The notes: generated by a model not told the origin, from the letters alone. DNA of 64,000 nucleotides from Fodinibacter sp963834965 (GCA_963834965.1 CAWIEI010000014.1:1-64000), one strand, 5' to 3'. Positions 54,568 to 63,967 are shown, numbered from the stretch's first letter. Program-made: numbers and translations.

Positions 54568-56361
54568 GTGGTCGCAGTGGTGGGACTGGCGCAGACCGTG
54601 GCACAGGGCGTTCCGGCGGCGGTGGTGAGCGCCGACACGCTCATCAACGCGACCCCGGTCGACTACCTGATCCTCGCGACGTACTTCGTGTTCGTACTCG
54701 GCATCGGCCTGATCGCACGGCAGTCGGTGTCCGACTCGCTCGACTTCTTCCTCTCGGGCCGCTCGCTGCCCGCCTGGGTGACCGGCCTGGCGTTCATCTC
54801 GGCCAACCTCGGCGCCGTCGAGATCATGGGGATGTCCGCGAACGGCGCCCAGATCGGCATCGCCACGGTGCACTACTTCTGGATCGGCGCCATCCCGGCG
54901 ATGCTCTTCCTCGGCGTGGTGATGATGCCGTTCTACTACGGCTCGAAAGTGCGGTCGGTCCCGGAGTTCATGTTCCGGCGGTTCGGCACCAAGGCGCACC
55001 TGGTCAACGCGATCTCGTTCGCCGTGGCGCAGCTGCTCATCGCCGGCGTCAACCTCTACCTGCTCGGCTCGATCGTGCACGCCCTGCTCGGCTGGCCGCT
55101 GTGGTCGGCCCTGATCGTCGCCGCCATCATCGTGCTCTCCTACATCACCCTCGGCGGCCTGTCCGCGGCCATCTACAACGAGGTGCTGCAGTTCTTCGTG
55201 ATCGTCGCGTCGCTGCTGCCGCTCGTCATCATCGGCCTGAACCGGGTCGGCGGCTGGAGCGGCCTCGAGGAGAAGATCACCACCGCGGCCAACGGCGCCC
55301 CGCCGGCGGCCGGGGTGCCGTCGGCCACCGACCAGCTGAACTCGTGGCCGGGCCAGGCGCTCACCGGGTTCGGCTCCCCGGTGTGGTCGGTCGTCGGCAT
55401 CGTGTTCGGCCTCGGCTTCGTGCTGTCCTTCGGCTACTGGACGACCAACTTCGTCGAGGTGCAGCGGGCGATGGCGTCAGACTCCATCGCGTCGGCACGC
55501 AAGACGCCGGTCATCGGCTCGTTCCCGAAGATGTTCGTCCCGTTCCTCACGATCATCCCGGGCATGATCGCCGCCATCCTGGTGCCCGAGATCGCGAAGA
55601 TCAAGAACGGCGAGACAGTGCCCGGCGGGGCCTCGGGCAAGGGAGTCGCCTTCAACGACTCGCTGCTCTACCTGATGCGCGACCTGCTGCCCAACGGCCT
55701 GCTCGGACTGGCCATCACGGGCCTGCTGGCGGCGTTCATGGCCGGCATGGCGGCCAACATCTCGGCGTTCAACACGGTCTTCAGCTACGACCTGTGGGAG
55801 CGGTACATCCGCAAGGACCGCACCGACGACTACTACCTGCGCATCGGGCGAGTCGCTACCGTCGCGGCCACCGTCATCGCGATCTTCACGGCCCTGCTGG
55901 CCAGCTCGTTCTCGAACATCATGGACTACCTCCAGACCTTGTTCGGGTTCTTCAACGCGCCACTGTTCGCCACGTTCATCCTCGGTATGTTCTGGAAGCG
56001 GATGACGGGCACGGCGGCCTGGATCGGGCTGATCTCGGGCACGCTGGCAGCCGTGCTGGTCGCCTTCCTCAGTGAGGACGCCTTCGGCTCCGCGAGCCTG
56101 GGCGTGATCCCCCTGGGGGGTCAGGGAGCAGCCTTCGTGGCGGCATCCGCGGCGTTCATCGTCGACCTCATCCTCTCCGTCGGCATCTCGTTGTTCACCA
56201 CCGCCCCGAGGCCCGAAGACCTCGTCGGTCTGGTGTACTCGGAGACACCGAAGGAGACCCGCCAGGACCCGCTCGAGCACACCTACCCGTGGTATCGGCG
56301 CACGCTGCCGCTCGCGGGGCTGTCGCTCGTCATGGTCACCGTCCTCAACATCCTCTTCTGA
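54568..56361 (+). CDS. Sodium:solute symporter, SGLT-like
   Basis: A 597-residue SSS carrier with about fourteen membrane segments. Family marks are DFFLSGRSLPAWVTGLAFIS and ANLGAVEIMGMSANGAQIGI; the QxxE-like GALEI/GAVEIMG pattern and KYWTTNF-like GYWTTNFVEVQR place it near sugar/inositol (SGLT) carriers rather than ActP. NISAFNTVFSYDLWERYI is the other conserved cytosolic loop. The start GTG 54568 was taken; a second GTG at 54580 is possible. A 98-residue membrane protein follows by 12 bp, the third carrier-plus-small-protein pair in this window. The sugar or polyol is unknown. Confidence 0.87.
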   Translation: MVAVVGLAQTVAQGVPAAVVSADTLINATPVDYLILATYFVFVLGIGLIARQSVSDSLDFFLSGRSLPAWVTGLAFISANLGAVEIMGMSANGAQIGIATVHYFWIGAIPAMLFLGVVMMPFYYGSKVRSVPEFMFRRFGTKAHLVNAISFAVAQLLIAGVNLYLLGSIVHALLGWPLWSALIVAAIIVLSYITLGGLSAAIYNEVLQFFVIVASLLPLVIIGLNRVGGWSGLEEKITTAANGAPPAAGVPSATDQLNSWPGQALTGFGSPVWSVVGIVFGLGFVLSFGYWTTNFVEVQRAMASDSIASARKTPVIGSFPKMFVPFLTIIPGMIAAILVPEIAKIKNGETVPGGASGKGVAFNDSLLYLMRDLLPNGLLGLAITGLLAAFMAGMAANISAFNTVFSYDLWERYIRKDRTDDYYLRIGRVATVAATVIAIFTALLASSFSNIMDYLQTLFGFFNAPLFATFILGMFWKRMTGTAAWIGLISGTLAAVLVAFLSEDAFGSASLGVIPLGGQGAAFVAASAAFIVDLILSVGISLFTTAPRPEDLVGLVYSETPKETRQDPLEHTYPWYRRTLPLAGLSLVMVTVLNILF

Positions 56362-56373
56362 GCAGGAGCAGCC

Positions 56374-56670
56374 ATGGCACAGCAAGAGAAGAAGACGGCC
56401 GGCATCTTCGACATCCGCAACATCATCGGGTCGCTGCTCACGATCTACGGCGTGATCCTCACCCTGATGGGCATCTTCGCCGACCCGGAGACGAACAAGA
56501 CCGGCGGTTCCAACGCCAACCTCGTGGCCGGCATCATGTTGCTCATCGTCGGCATCGGCTTCATGGCGTGGGCGCAGCTGCGGCCGGTCAAGGTCCCCGA
56601 GCACGTCGAGCCGGTGGGCGACGACCCGACCCGGCCGGCCCCGAAGAAGAAGCCCCGAGCCTCGCACTGA
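56374..56670 (+). CDS. Small two-helix membrane protein downstream of SGLT-like carrier
   Basis: A 98-residue protein with two membrane segments (about 16-36 and 49-69) separated by a short polar loop (FADPETNKTGGSNAN), and a basic/proline tail (RPAPKKKPRASH) that should face the cytoplasm. It starts MAQQEKKTAGIFDIRNIIG. The gap to the carrier is 12 bp with AGGAG before the ATG, so co-transcription is clear. I do not recognise a family with a known function; an accessory to the carrier is inferred only from position. Confidence 0.75.
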   Translation: MAQQEKKTAGIFDIRNIIGSLLTIYGVILTLMGIFADPETNKTGGSNANLVAGIMLLIVGIGFMAWAQLRPVKVPEHVEPVGDDPTRPAPKKKPRASH

Positions 56671-56711
56671 GCCTCCCCAGGGCGACCACCCCCCGGGCAT
56701 AGGGTCCGGCC

Positions 56712-57413
56712 ATGGGTGAGATGACGACGGTCGGCGACCTCCCGGCATACCGGGCGGTGCCGGCCGGTGCCGGGCCGTGGCCCGCCCTGGTGCTCGTGCA
56801 CGAGGTCTTCGGGCTCGACGACGAGATGAAGCGGCACGCCGACCGGCTCGCGTCGATGGGCTACCTGGTGCTGGCTCCCGACCTGCTCTCCCGCGGCCGT
56901 CGCGTCGTGTGCCTGGCACAGACGATGACCGCACTGCGCAAGGGGCGCGGGCAGGCGTTCGACGACCTCGAGTCGGGGCGCGCGGCACTGCTCGCCGACC
57001 CGGCCTGCAACGGCGTCGTCGGGGTGATCGGTTTCTGCCTCGGCGGTGGGTTCGCGCTGTTGCTCGCCGGCCGACCCGGGTGGGATGCCGTGGCCGCCAA
57101 CTACGGTGCGCTGCCCCAGGACCTCGCCGCCCTCGACGGGGCCTGCCCGGTGGTGGCGAGCTACGGCGGGCGCGACCGTTCCCTGCGCGGTGCCGCCGCC
57201 ACCCTGGGGGCCGCGCTGACGCAGCGGGGGGTCGAGCACGACGTCAAGGAGTACCCCGCCGCCGGGCACGCGTTCCTCAACGCCGCCGACCACTCGCCGT
57301 GGTACGCCGCCCCGATCACCCGCCTGGTCATGCACGTCGGCCCGGAGCCGGAGTCGGCGAACGACGCGTGGGGGCGGATCGAGGAGTTCCTCGGCCGCCA
57401 CCTCACCAGCTGA
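56712..57413 (+). CDS. Dienelactone hydrolase family protein
   Basis: A 233-residue alpha/beta hydrolase of the DLH class with a cysteine nucleophile. C109 lies in GFCLGGGFA, the acid is D155 in YGGRDRSL and the base H186 in AAGHAFLN; E31 in VHEVFGLDDEM is the conserved glutamate that holds the cysteine. DLH opens lactone rings in aromatic degradation, but many actinobacterial members act on other esters. ATG 56712 follows GGTCCGGCC and starts the fold. It converges on, and overlaps by 11 bp, the gene for a mycothiol-dependent-type enzyme. Confidence 0.87.
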   Translation: MGEMTTVGDLPAYRAVPAGAGPWPALVLVHEVFGLDDEMKRHADRLASMGYLVLAPDLLSRGRRVVCLAQTMTALRKGRGQAFDDLESGRAALLADPACNGVVGVIGFCLGGGFALLLAGRPGWDAVAANYGALPQDLAALDGACPVVASYGGRDRSLRGAAATLGAALTQRGVEHDVKEYPAAGHAFLNAADHSPWYAAPITRLVMHVGPEPESANDAWGRIEEFLGRHLTS

Positions 57414-58179
57414 TCGAGCCGCGCTCGCGCCACGCCCCGAGCAGCCCGGTAGGGTCGTCGACCGTGCCGCCCCGGTTCCACAGGGCCAGGTAGAGATCAC
57501 GTGCTGACCCGCGCACGGCGCGGGCACCGGCCGGGATGCCGTCGCCGGGCTCACGTCGCCGGATCACCGGACTGCCGTCGCTGATGTCGAGCGCCCACGC
57601 CGGGCCGTCGGTCACGACGACGGCTGCGGCATAGGGGGATTCGCTGCGCGGACCCTTGGTGCGGCGCTGCCAGAACCCGATGAGCAGCTCGTCGACCCCA
57701 TCGACCGCGAGGGCGTCGGTGAGCCAGACGTCGTCGGCCACGAGGGGCCGGCGCTCCAGCGCTGACAGCGCGTCGAGGGCGTGCACCGTGGTCTCGTGGC
57801 ACTGCCGGCGGGCCCAGAACGGCCGGGCCGGTGGCGCCTCCTTGAGGAAGGTCATCACGGCCAGGTCGTCGGGGGCGGAGTGCAGGGTGTCGACCAGGGG
57901 TGCGGCACCGTCGAGCAGCCAGCCCACCGGGTCTGCGGAAGCCCGGCCCTCCGCCTCCAGGGCAGCGGCGTCGACGCCGGCGGGGTCCTCACCGCGCACT
58001 ACGGCGGTGGCCCACCGGTGCACCATCCCCTGGTGGGCGAGCAGCTCGCGCACGGTCCACCTCGGGCAGGTCGGAACGGTGGCGTCCGGGCCCGCGGACC
58101 GGGCCCACACGGCCAGCCGGTCGACGGCGGCGTCGACGCCGGCGAGGTGCTCCTCGACGGTGGGGGCGACGGTCGTCAT
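57403..58179 (-). CDS. Maleylpyruvate isomerase-like, mycothiol-dependent family protein
   Basis: A 258-residue protein with the MDMPI N-terminal domain: WTVRELLAHQGMVHRWATAV and, later, RRQCHETTVHALDALSA. H54, E129 and H133 fit the metal-binding H/E/H set of the DinB-like mycothiol enzymes. The C-terminal domain (SDGSPVIRRREPGDG, ARDLYLALWNR) is the usual SCP2-like/MDMPI-C part ending LWNR. The family (TIGR03083) includes mycothiol-dependent maleylpyruvate isomerase and many uncharacterised paralogues, so the reaction is open. ATG 58179 starts at the metal-helix domain. It overlaps the convergent DLH gene by 11 bp. Confidence 0.87.
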   Translation of the reverse strand: MTTVAPTVEEHLAGVDAAVDRLAVWARSAGPDATVPTCPRWTVRELLAHQGMVHRWATAVVRGEDPAGVDAAALEAEGRASADPVGWLLDGAAPLVDTLHSAPDDLAVMTFLKEAPPARPFWARRQCHETTVHALDALSALERRPLVADDVWLTDALAVDGVDELLIGFWQRRTKGPRSESPYAAAVVVTDGPAWALDISDGSPVIRRREPGDGIPAGARAVRGSARDLYLALWNRGGTVDDPTGLLGAWRERGSISW

Positions 58180-58455
58180 GACCGAAGTCTGCACGAACGG
58201 CGCATCGACGCAACATGCCTGCTCACCCCGTGTGAAACCTGCGTGAACTGCGTGTTTCCCGAGCACGGACCGGCACCGAGGTGTCGAGAGGGTGCCCGAA
58301 ACTCCCGTAGGCTGTCTGACAACGGCCCCCGTCCAGCATGTTGACGGTTGGGCCGTACGACGTCGCCGCGTGGAACGCGGCCCATGGCAACGGTGCCGAA
58401 CCCGGGGGGGCTCGACACGTCCTCCAGCACGTCCCACAACCGCAGGGGATTGCCC

Positions 58456-60249
58456 ATGTCCTTCGACCCTTCCCACGACCTCGCGAGCGGCGATGAACGC
58501 CTCGCCCTCGAGCGGCGCGCCCGCACCGAGAAGGTCTACTCACCCATCGTCATCCTCCTCACCGCTCTGGCCGCCGCGGGGATCCTGCTGTACTCCTGGT
58601 TCCTCCTCAGCCCCGGCAACCGGGGCGACCTGCTGCCCTGGTCGATGGTCATCATCGCCGAGACGGTGCTGATCAGCCAGGCGCTCGTCTCGATGTGGAC
58701 CATCCTGGCCGGCGCGGCCAGCCCGCGTGACTACGCCTTCCACGCGGCCCGCGAGGCGTTGCTCGGCGCCGTGCCCCACGGCGGCGACGCCACGGACAGG
58801 CCGATCCGGGTCAATGGCGAGGAGGTGGTCGTCGACGTCTTCATCACCGTCTACGGCGAGCCGGTGGCCACCATCCGGGGCACGGCAACCGCTGCCCAGC
58901 GGATGACCGGCCGGCACCGCACCTGGATCCTCGACGACGGCCGGTCGGACGAGGTGAAGGACCTCGCCGCCGAGCTGGGCGTCCACTATGTCCGCCGCCT
59001 GTCGAACAACGGCGCCAAGGCCGGCAACGTCAACCACGCGCTGTCCATAGCCAAGGGCGACTACTTCGCCATCTTCGACGCCGACTTCGTGCCCAAGGAG
59101 AACTTCCTGCTCGAGACGGTGCCGTTCTTCGTCGGCAACGACGTCGCCTTCGTGCAGACCCCGCAGACCTACGGCAACCTCACGTCGGTCATCTCGCGAG
59201 GAGCCGGCTACATGCAGACCGTGTTCTACCGGTTCATCCAGCCGGGCCGCAACCACTTCAACGGGGCGTTCTGCGTCGGCACCAACGTCGTGTTCCGCCG
59301 GGCGGCCGTCGACGACATCGGGGGCATGTACACCGACTCCAAGTCCGAGGACGTGTGGACCTCGCTGATGCTGCACGAGCGCGGCTGGCGCAGCGTCTAC
59401 ATCCCCGACGTGCTCGCCGTCGGTGACGCCCCCGAGACCATCGAGGGCTTCACCAAGCAGCAGCAGCGCTGGGCGACGGGCGGGTTCGAGATCCTCCTGA
59501 CGCACAACCCGCTCAGCCGCAAGCGCCGGCTCACCGCCGACCAGCGGATCATGTACCTCGTCACGGCCACCCACTACCTCACCGGGATCACCCCGGCGCT
59601 GCTGCTGCTGGTGCCGCCGCTGGAGATCTACTTCGACCTGCGCCCGGTGTCGGTGGGTCTGGGGCTGTCGACCTGGCTGCTGTTCTACCTCGGGTTCTAC
59701 GGCATGCAGGTGGTGCTGGCCTTCTTCACGCTCGGGTCGTTCCGGTGGGAGTGCCTGATGCTCGCCACCGTGTCGTTCCCGATCTACACGCGAGCGCTGT
59801 TCAACGTGCTGGTCGGCCGTGAGCAGAAGTGGCACGTCACCGGTCGTCGTGGCCGGCCGAGCTCGCCGTTCAACTTCATGGTGGCGCAGGTGCTCATGTT
59901 CACCTTCCTGCTGCTCAGCTCCGTCGTCGCCGTGTGGCGCGACGTCGGCCACAGCCAGCTCACCCTGGCCACCGTCTGGAACATCACCAACACGGTGATC
60001 CTCGGCGTCTTCGTGGTCGCCGGGCTGCGCGAGCACCGGCGCCTGCTGCACCCCCGCGCCGCCGTGGTCCCGACCAGCCGTCAGGCCACCGCGCGCACCC
60101 GCGCCGCGGTCAGCGCCCGCACCTCGGTCGTCCGGCCGGCCGCCCCGGCACCCGATCCGGTGCTGTCCGCGCCGGCACCGGAGCCGGTGCTGGCCGCGTC
60201 AGCCGGCTCTCACGCCTCGCTCACCTCGACCTCTGGAGTCCCCTCATGA
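58456..60249 (+). CDS. Processive family 2 glycosyltransferase, cellulose/curdlan synthase-like
   Basis: A 597-residue membrane glycosyltransferase. Two N-terminal membrane segments (about 31-51, 63-85) precede the catalytic domain: D160-D161 (ILDDGRS), DxD at 208-210 (FDADFVP), E298-D299 (KSEDVW) and Q335-QQRW339, the full D,D,D,Q(Q/R)xRW set of processive beta-glycan synthases. Several C-terminal helices form the translocation channel. There is no PilZ domain, so direct c-di-GMP control as in BcsA is not apparent. The Ala/Pro-rich tail is probably disordered. ATG 58456; the stop overlaps the next ATG. With a GH81 enzyme in the operon, a beta-1,3-glucan (curdlan-like) product is more likely than cellulose (inference). 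Confidence 0.87.
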   Translation: MSFDPSHDLASGDERLALERRARTEKVYSPIVILLTALAAAGILLYSWFLLSPGNRGDLLPWSMVIIAETVLISQALVSMWTILAGAASPRDYAFHAAREALLGAVPHGGDATDRPIRVNGEEVVVDVFITVYGEPVATIRGTATAAQRMTGRHRTWILDDGRSDEVKDLAAELGVHYVRRLSNNGAKAGNVNHALSIAKGDYFAIFDADFVPKENFLLETVPFFVGNDVAFVQTPQTYGNLTSVISRGAGYMQTVFYRFIQPGRNHFNGAFCVGTNVVFRRAAVDDIGGMYTDSKSEDVWTSLMLHERGWRSVYIPDVLAVGDAPETIEGFTKQQQRWATGGFEILLTHNPLSRKRRLTADQRIMYLVTATHYLTGITPALLLLVPPLEIYFDLRPVSVGLGLSTWLLFYLGFYGMQVVLAFFTLGSFRWECLMLATVSFPIYTRALFNVLVGREQKWHVTGRRGRPSSPFNFMVAQVLMFTFLLLSSVVAVWRDVGHSQLTLATVWNITNTVILGVFVVAGLREHRRLLHPRAAVVPTSRQATARTRAAVSARTSVVRPAAPAPDPVLSAPAPEPVLAASAGSHASLTSTSGVPS

Positions 60250-60992
60250 CCTGGTCCAACCGCCTCCGCCTGTACGGCGGCCTCATCCTCGTCGTCGCCC
60301 TCGTCGCGGCGCTCACCCTGGTGTTCAACCAGCGCCGCTCGCAGGCCCTCAGCCTCACCGCCCACGTCGTCGCCGACCAGGTCACCGTGGGTGCCCAGTT
60401 CGGCGGGGTCGTCGTCGACCAGAAGGTCGCCGCTGGTGAGACTGTCGACAAGGGCGACAGCCTCTACACCGTCGTGGTGCCGCGCACCGTCGGCAACGCC
60501 GGGGAGGCGGTCGCCGCCGTGGCGCCGGTGCGCAACGCCGCCTATGTCGTCGACCCCAAGAAGTCGACCGTCACCTACCGCGCGCTCACCAGGGGCGTGC
60601 TCACCGACGTGCGCAGCAACGAGGGTGGCTTCGTGCAGAGCGGCGCCCCTCTCGCCACCATCACCGCCGTGGGGTCGCAGTACGCCGTCGCGGAGTTCCG
60701 GCTCTCGCCGCGCGACTACGGCCGGGTCGAGACCGGTGCGCACGTCGACCTCCTCCTGCCCGACAACCGCACCGTGCCGGGAGAGGTGCGCACCGTGTCG
60801 GTGACCACCGACGGCGGGGTGGCACTGACCAAGGTGACCATCTCGAGCGAGGCCCTGCGCGACCCGGCGAACAGCCGGCTCACCGCGCCCGGCACGCCGC
60901 TGTCCGCGACCCTGTCGCTGCGCGACGACGGCCCGCTGGCCGGTCCGACCGACGCGATGGTCGACTTCCTGCGAAAGATCGGGGTTCGTTGA
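60246..60992 (+). CDS. HlyD-like membrane-fusion/adaptor protein
   Basis: A 248-residue protein with one N-terminal membrane helix (about 9-27), then a biotinyl-lipoyl-like half motif (QFGGVVVDQKVAAGETVDKG and TRGVLTDVRSNEGGFVQSGA) and a beta-barrel part (YAVAEFRLSPRDYGRVETGA). This is the HlyD/EmrA form without a long coiled coil. In glycan operons such adaptors, like Alg44 or the protein partners of curdlan synthase, help pass the polymer outward. It is coupled to the synthase (ATGA) and to the GH81 gene (TGATG). A Gram-positive cell has no outer membrane to span, so it may only form an extracytoplasmic collar. Confidence 0.83.
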   Translation: MTWSNRLRLYGGLILVVALVAALTLVFNQRRSQALSLTAHVVADQVTVGAQFGGVVVDQKVAAGETVDKGDSLYTVVVPRTVGNAGEAVAAVAPVRNAAYVVDPKKSTVTYRALTRGVLTDVRSNEGGFVQSGAPLATITAVGSQYAVAEFRLSPRDYGRVETGAHVDLLLPDNRTVPGEVRTVSVTTDGGVALTKVTISSEALRDPANSRLTAPGTPLSATLSLRDDGPLAGPTDAMVDFLRKIGVR

Positions 60993-63076
60993 TGGCGGGC
61001 CTGTTCACCAGGGTGCGCCGCCCCCACGGCGCCGGCCTCGTGGCCGTCATCGTCATCCCGGTGCTCGTCGTCGCTGCCGGCGCGGTCGCCCTGGCCCGCT
61101 CTGGAGGTTCGGGTGGGGACACCGCCGCAGCCAAGGGGCTCCCTGTGACCCGTTCCGACATCCCGGTGCTCGACCCCGCCATGGTGACAAAGGATGCCGC
61201 GGCCCTCGTGCAGCGCACGCCCAAGGAGCTGCCGACGCCGCGCCTCGCCAAGGACGTGGTCCCGCCCACCAACCGCTGGTACTCGGGGCTGGTCTTCGGG
61301 GCGAAGGCGCAGCCGGTGTTCCCGCTGCCGCTCGGGTTCGTGCTGCGCGACAACGGGTTCGCGTTCGGGGTGCCGCGCATCGAGAGCGGCGCCAAGGGCG
61401 TCGTGGGGTCGGCGCCCACCGACGTCGCGGTCACCGTCGACGGCGTCACGTCCGGTGTGGTGACCCGCAGCGACGACCTCAGCGTCACGGTCGAGCTGCG
61501 CGACGCCTCCGGCACGGCACTGGCGCGCGTGACGATCGCCCAGGGCACCCCCTCGGTGACCCTCGAGGCCGTGGCATCGACCCGGCTCGCGATGACGCCG
61601 GCACCTCGTGGCGCCGACCTGGCGGTCTCGGTCGAGAACCGGGCCTACGCCGCGGTCACCGACGGCGCCAGCGTCGACGGCTCGAAGGTCTCGGTGAAGT
61701 CCGGTGGCCAGGTCACCTGGTTTGCCGTCCCGGACGGCGGTGATGCGAAGACCATGTCCGGTCTGGTCACGCCGGTGACCTCCGGCCAGGTGGCCCACGG
61801 GGTGAACGCCAGGACGGCGACCACCACCCTCACCTGGTCCGGGCCCTCCGGCCCCGCCCGCCTCTTCGTGGCGATGCCGCACCAGGTGGCCGGCTTGCCC
61901 GACGGTGTCGCCTGCGACCTGGGCACCTTCCCCTCGGTGCACGGCACTCTGCAGGTCTGCCGGGGCGAGTCGCTGACCTGGTCGGCGCCGGTGCGGCCGG
62001 TCACCACCGACCTCGACCTGTCGGGCCTGAGCGATCAGGAGCGCGCGGAGCTGAGTGCCCAGGTGCGCAAGGACGTCGCGGACCTCCCGCCCTTCCCCGC
62101 CGACACCTACTTCGGCGGCAAGACCCTCCAGCGCGCGACCCAGCTGTACCGGCTGGCGAGCCAGCTCGGCCTGGAGGACGCGGCGGCGACCGTGCGAAAG
62201 GTCGTCGTCACCGAGCTCGACCGCTGGACCGAGCCGCGCGGATGCGACGCGCGCCCGGCATCCTGCTTCGTCTACGACCCCAGGAACAAGGGGGTCGTCG
62301 GGCTCACACCGTCGTTCGGGTCGGACGAGTTCAACGACCACCACTTCCACTACGGCTACTTCCTGTACGCCGCCGGGGTGCTGGGAGCCGAGGACAAGGC
62401 GCTCGCGGCGAGGTGGCGCCCGGTGATCGACCTGCTCGCAGCCGACATCGCCGGGCAGGGCTCGTCACCCCTGATGCCGGACCGCCGGGTGTTCGACGCC
62501 TATGCCGCGCACTCCTGGGCCAGCGGCACCGCACCGTTCGCCGACGGCAACGACCAGGAGAGCACCAGCGAGGCGGTCAACGCCTGGGTGGGGCTGAAGC
62601 TTTGGGCGGACGCCACGACGAACGCGCCCCTGCGGGCGCAGGCCACCTGGATGCTGGCCGGTGAGCAGGACTCCGCCGTGCGGTACGGCCTGCGCCCCGA
62701 CCGTTCCGACCCGGCGCTGGCGAACTTCGACCACGAGGTCGTGTCGCTCACCTGGGGCGCCAAGCGCGACTACGCGACGTGGTTCTCGCCCGAGCCCGCC
62801 GCCATGCTCGGCATCCTGCTGCTGCCCCTCACGCCCAGCTCACCGGCCTACCTCGCCGGGGACCCGGAGCGCATCCGGGCGGCGGTGCGCGAGGCCACTG
62901 CCGGCAAGGGGTACGACCAGCAGTTCGGCGACTACCTGCTGATGTACGGCGCGCTGGCCGGTCCGGACGACGCTCGCGCCGCACTGGAGAAGGCGCGGAC
63001 GCTCGACGCCAAGTGGGTCGACGACGGCGACAGCCGGTCCTACCTGCTGGCGTGGCTCATGACGCGGGCTCGGTGA
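60992..63076 (+). CDS. GH81 endo-beta-1,3-glucanase, membrane-anchored or secreted
   Basis: A 694-residue glycoside hydrolase of family 81. An N-terminal basic stretch and hydrophobic helix (about 17-37, LVAVIVIPVLVVAAGAVALA) give a signal anchor. PPTNRWYSGLVFG starts the beta-sandwich; the (alpha/alpha)6 domain holds D449 (DEFNDHHFHYGYF) and E523/E527 (GNDQESTSEAVNAW). These fit the GH81 catalytic acid and base with the known spacing (about 75 and exactly 4). GH81 cleaves internal beta-1,3-glucan bonds. It is co-translated with a processive GT2 synthase, suggesting that it trims, releases or edits the polymer rather than feeding. ATG 60992 is used. Confidence 0.9.
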   Translation: MAGLFTRVRRPHGAGLVAVIVIPVLVVAAGAVALARSGGSGGDTAAAKGLPVTRSDIPVLDPAMVTKDAAALVQRTPKELPTPRLAKDVVPPTNRWYSGLVFGAKAQPVFPLPLGFVLRDNGFAFGVPRIESGAKGVVGSAPTDVAVTVDGVTSGVVTRSDDLSVTVELRDASGTALARVTIAQGTPSVTLEAVASTRLAMTPAPRGADLAVSVENRAYAAVTDGASVDGSKVSVKSGGQVTWFAVPDGGDAKTMSGLVTPVTSGQVAHGVNARTATTTLTWSGPSGPARLFVAMPHQVAGLPDGVACDLGTFPSVHGTLQVCRGESLTWSAPVRPVTTDLDLSGLSDQERAELSAQVRKDVADLPPFPADTYFGGKTLQRATQLYRLASQLGLEDAAATVRKVVVTELDRWTEPRGCDARPASCFVYDPRNKGVVGLTPSFGSDEFNDHHFHYGYFLYAAGVLGAEDKALAARWRPVIDLLAADIAGQGSSPLMPDRRVFDAYAAHSWASGTAPFADGNDQESTSEAVNAWVGLKLWADATTNAPLRAQATWMLAGEQDSAVRYGLRPDRSDPALANFDHEVVSLTWGAKRDYATWFSPEPAAMLGILLLPLTPSSPAYLAGDPERIRAAVREATAGKGYDQQFGDYLLMYGALAGPDDARAALEKARTLDAKWVDDGDSRSYLLAWLMTRAR

Positions 63077-63104
63077 GCCCGGACCCACCGCAGCAGCATT
63101 GACC

Positions 63105-63146
63105 CTGAGCCGCAGGCGAACTTCCCGCAGTTTGCCTGCGGCTCAG
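63105..63146. terminator. Hairpin terminator between convergent genes
   Basis: CTGAGCCGCAGGCGAAC (63105-63121) pairs with 63130-63146 at 16 of 17 positions around TTCCCGCA. The right arm includes the stop codon of the dioxygenase gene, so it serves both strands. Confidence 0.8.
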
Positions 63147-63949
63147 GCGAACTGCCAGGAGCGCTTGCTCAGGCCGAACCAGAAGCCGTCGATGACGCTG
63201 GTCGCGTCGACCCCACCGGCCGAGGCGGCCCCGAGCGCCACGTAGAGCGGCGCCCAGTGCTCGGTACGGGGGTGCGCCTCGCGGGCGGCCGGCGCCTTGG
63301 CGAGGAAGTCGAGCACCGAGTCGACGTCGCCGCGGCCGACGGTCTCGGCCGCCCAGTGGTCGAACTCGGCCGACGGGGTGGGGGGAGCGGCATCCGACGG
63401 GGCGCTGGGGTTGAACCAGCCCAGGTTGTGCGTCGTGAACCCCGAGCCCAGGATCAGCACGTTCTCGTCGCGCAGCGGGGCGAGCCGCTCGCCCAGCGCG
63501 AACAGCCGGTGCGGGTCGAGGGTGGGCATCGAGAGCTGCACCACCGGCACGTCGGCCTCGGGGAACATCTCCTTCAGCGGCACGTAGGCGCCGTGGTCGA
63601 GCCCGCGGGAGGGGTCCTGGTGCAGGGTCTCACCGGCGCCGGACAGCAGCCCGGCCACCGACCGGGCGAGGCCGGGTGCCCCCGGCGCGTCGTAGGTCAC
63701 CTCGTAGTAGCGCTGCGGGAAGCCCCAGAAGTCGTAGAGCAGCGGCACGTCACCGGTGGTGGCGGTGACTGCGATCGGGGCGAGCTCCCAGTGCGCCGAC
63801 ACCACGAGGATGGCGCTCGGCCGCGGCAGGTCGTCGGACCACGCCGCGAGCTCGGCCGTCCAGGTGGTGTCGTCGGCGAGCGGCGGCGCGCCGTGGCTGA
63901 GGTAGACGACGGGCTGGCGGGACTCGGTGCTCGGCGTCGCAGTGGTCAT
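63143..63949 (-). CDS. DODA-type extradiol ring-cleavage dioxygenase (YgiD-like)
   Basis: A 268-residue LigB-fold enzyme. Metal ligands are H19 (YLSHGAPPL), H53 (VSAHWE) and a C-terminal histidine near TEHWAPLYVALGA; H119 in GLDHGAYVPL is the catalytic-type histidine. This is the class III extradiol dioxygenase group that includes plant DOPA 4,5-dioxygenase and E. coli YgiD, acting on catechols such as DOPA. ATG 63949 with GGGAG upstream was chosen; the extension to 63982 would run through the operator palindrome. In many actinobacteria a MarR regulator sits beside it; here the neighbour lies beyond the window edge. Confidence 0.9.
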   Translation of the reverse strand: MTTATPSTESRQPVVYLSHGAPPLADDTTWTAELAAWSDDLPRPSAILVVSAHWELAPIAVTATTGDVPLLYDFWGFPQRYYEVTYDAPGAPGLARSVAGLLSGAGETLHQDPSRGLDHGAYVPLKEMFPEADVPVVQLSMPTLDPHRLFALGERLAPLRDENVLILGSGFTTHNLGWFNPSAPSDAAPPTPSAEFDHWAAETVGRGDVDSVLDFLAKAPAAREAHPRTEHWAPLYVALGAASAGGVDATSVIDGFWFGLSKRSWQFA

Positions 63950-63967
63950 CGCGGTCGCTCCCTGCAT

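Noticed and set aside
58180..58455. c-di-GMP or c-di-AMP riboswitch before the glycan synthase
   Set aside because: The leader has no recognisable GEMM-type or ydaO-type core; only ordinary GC-rich stems were seen.
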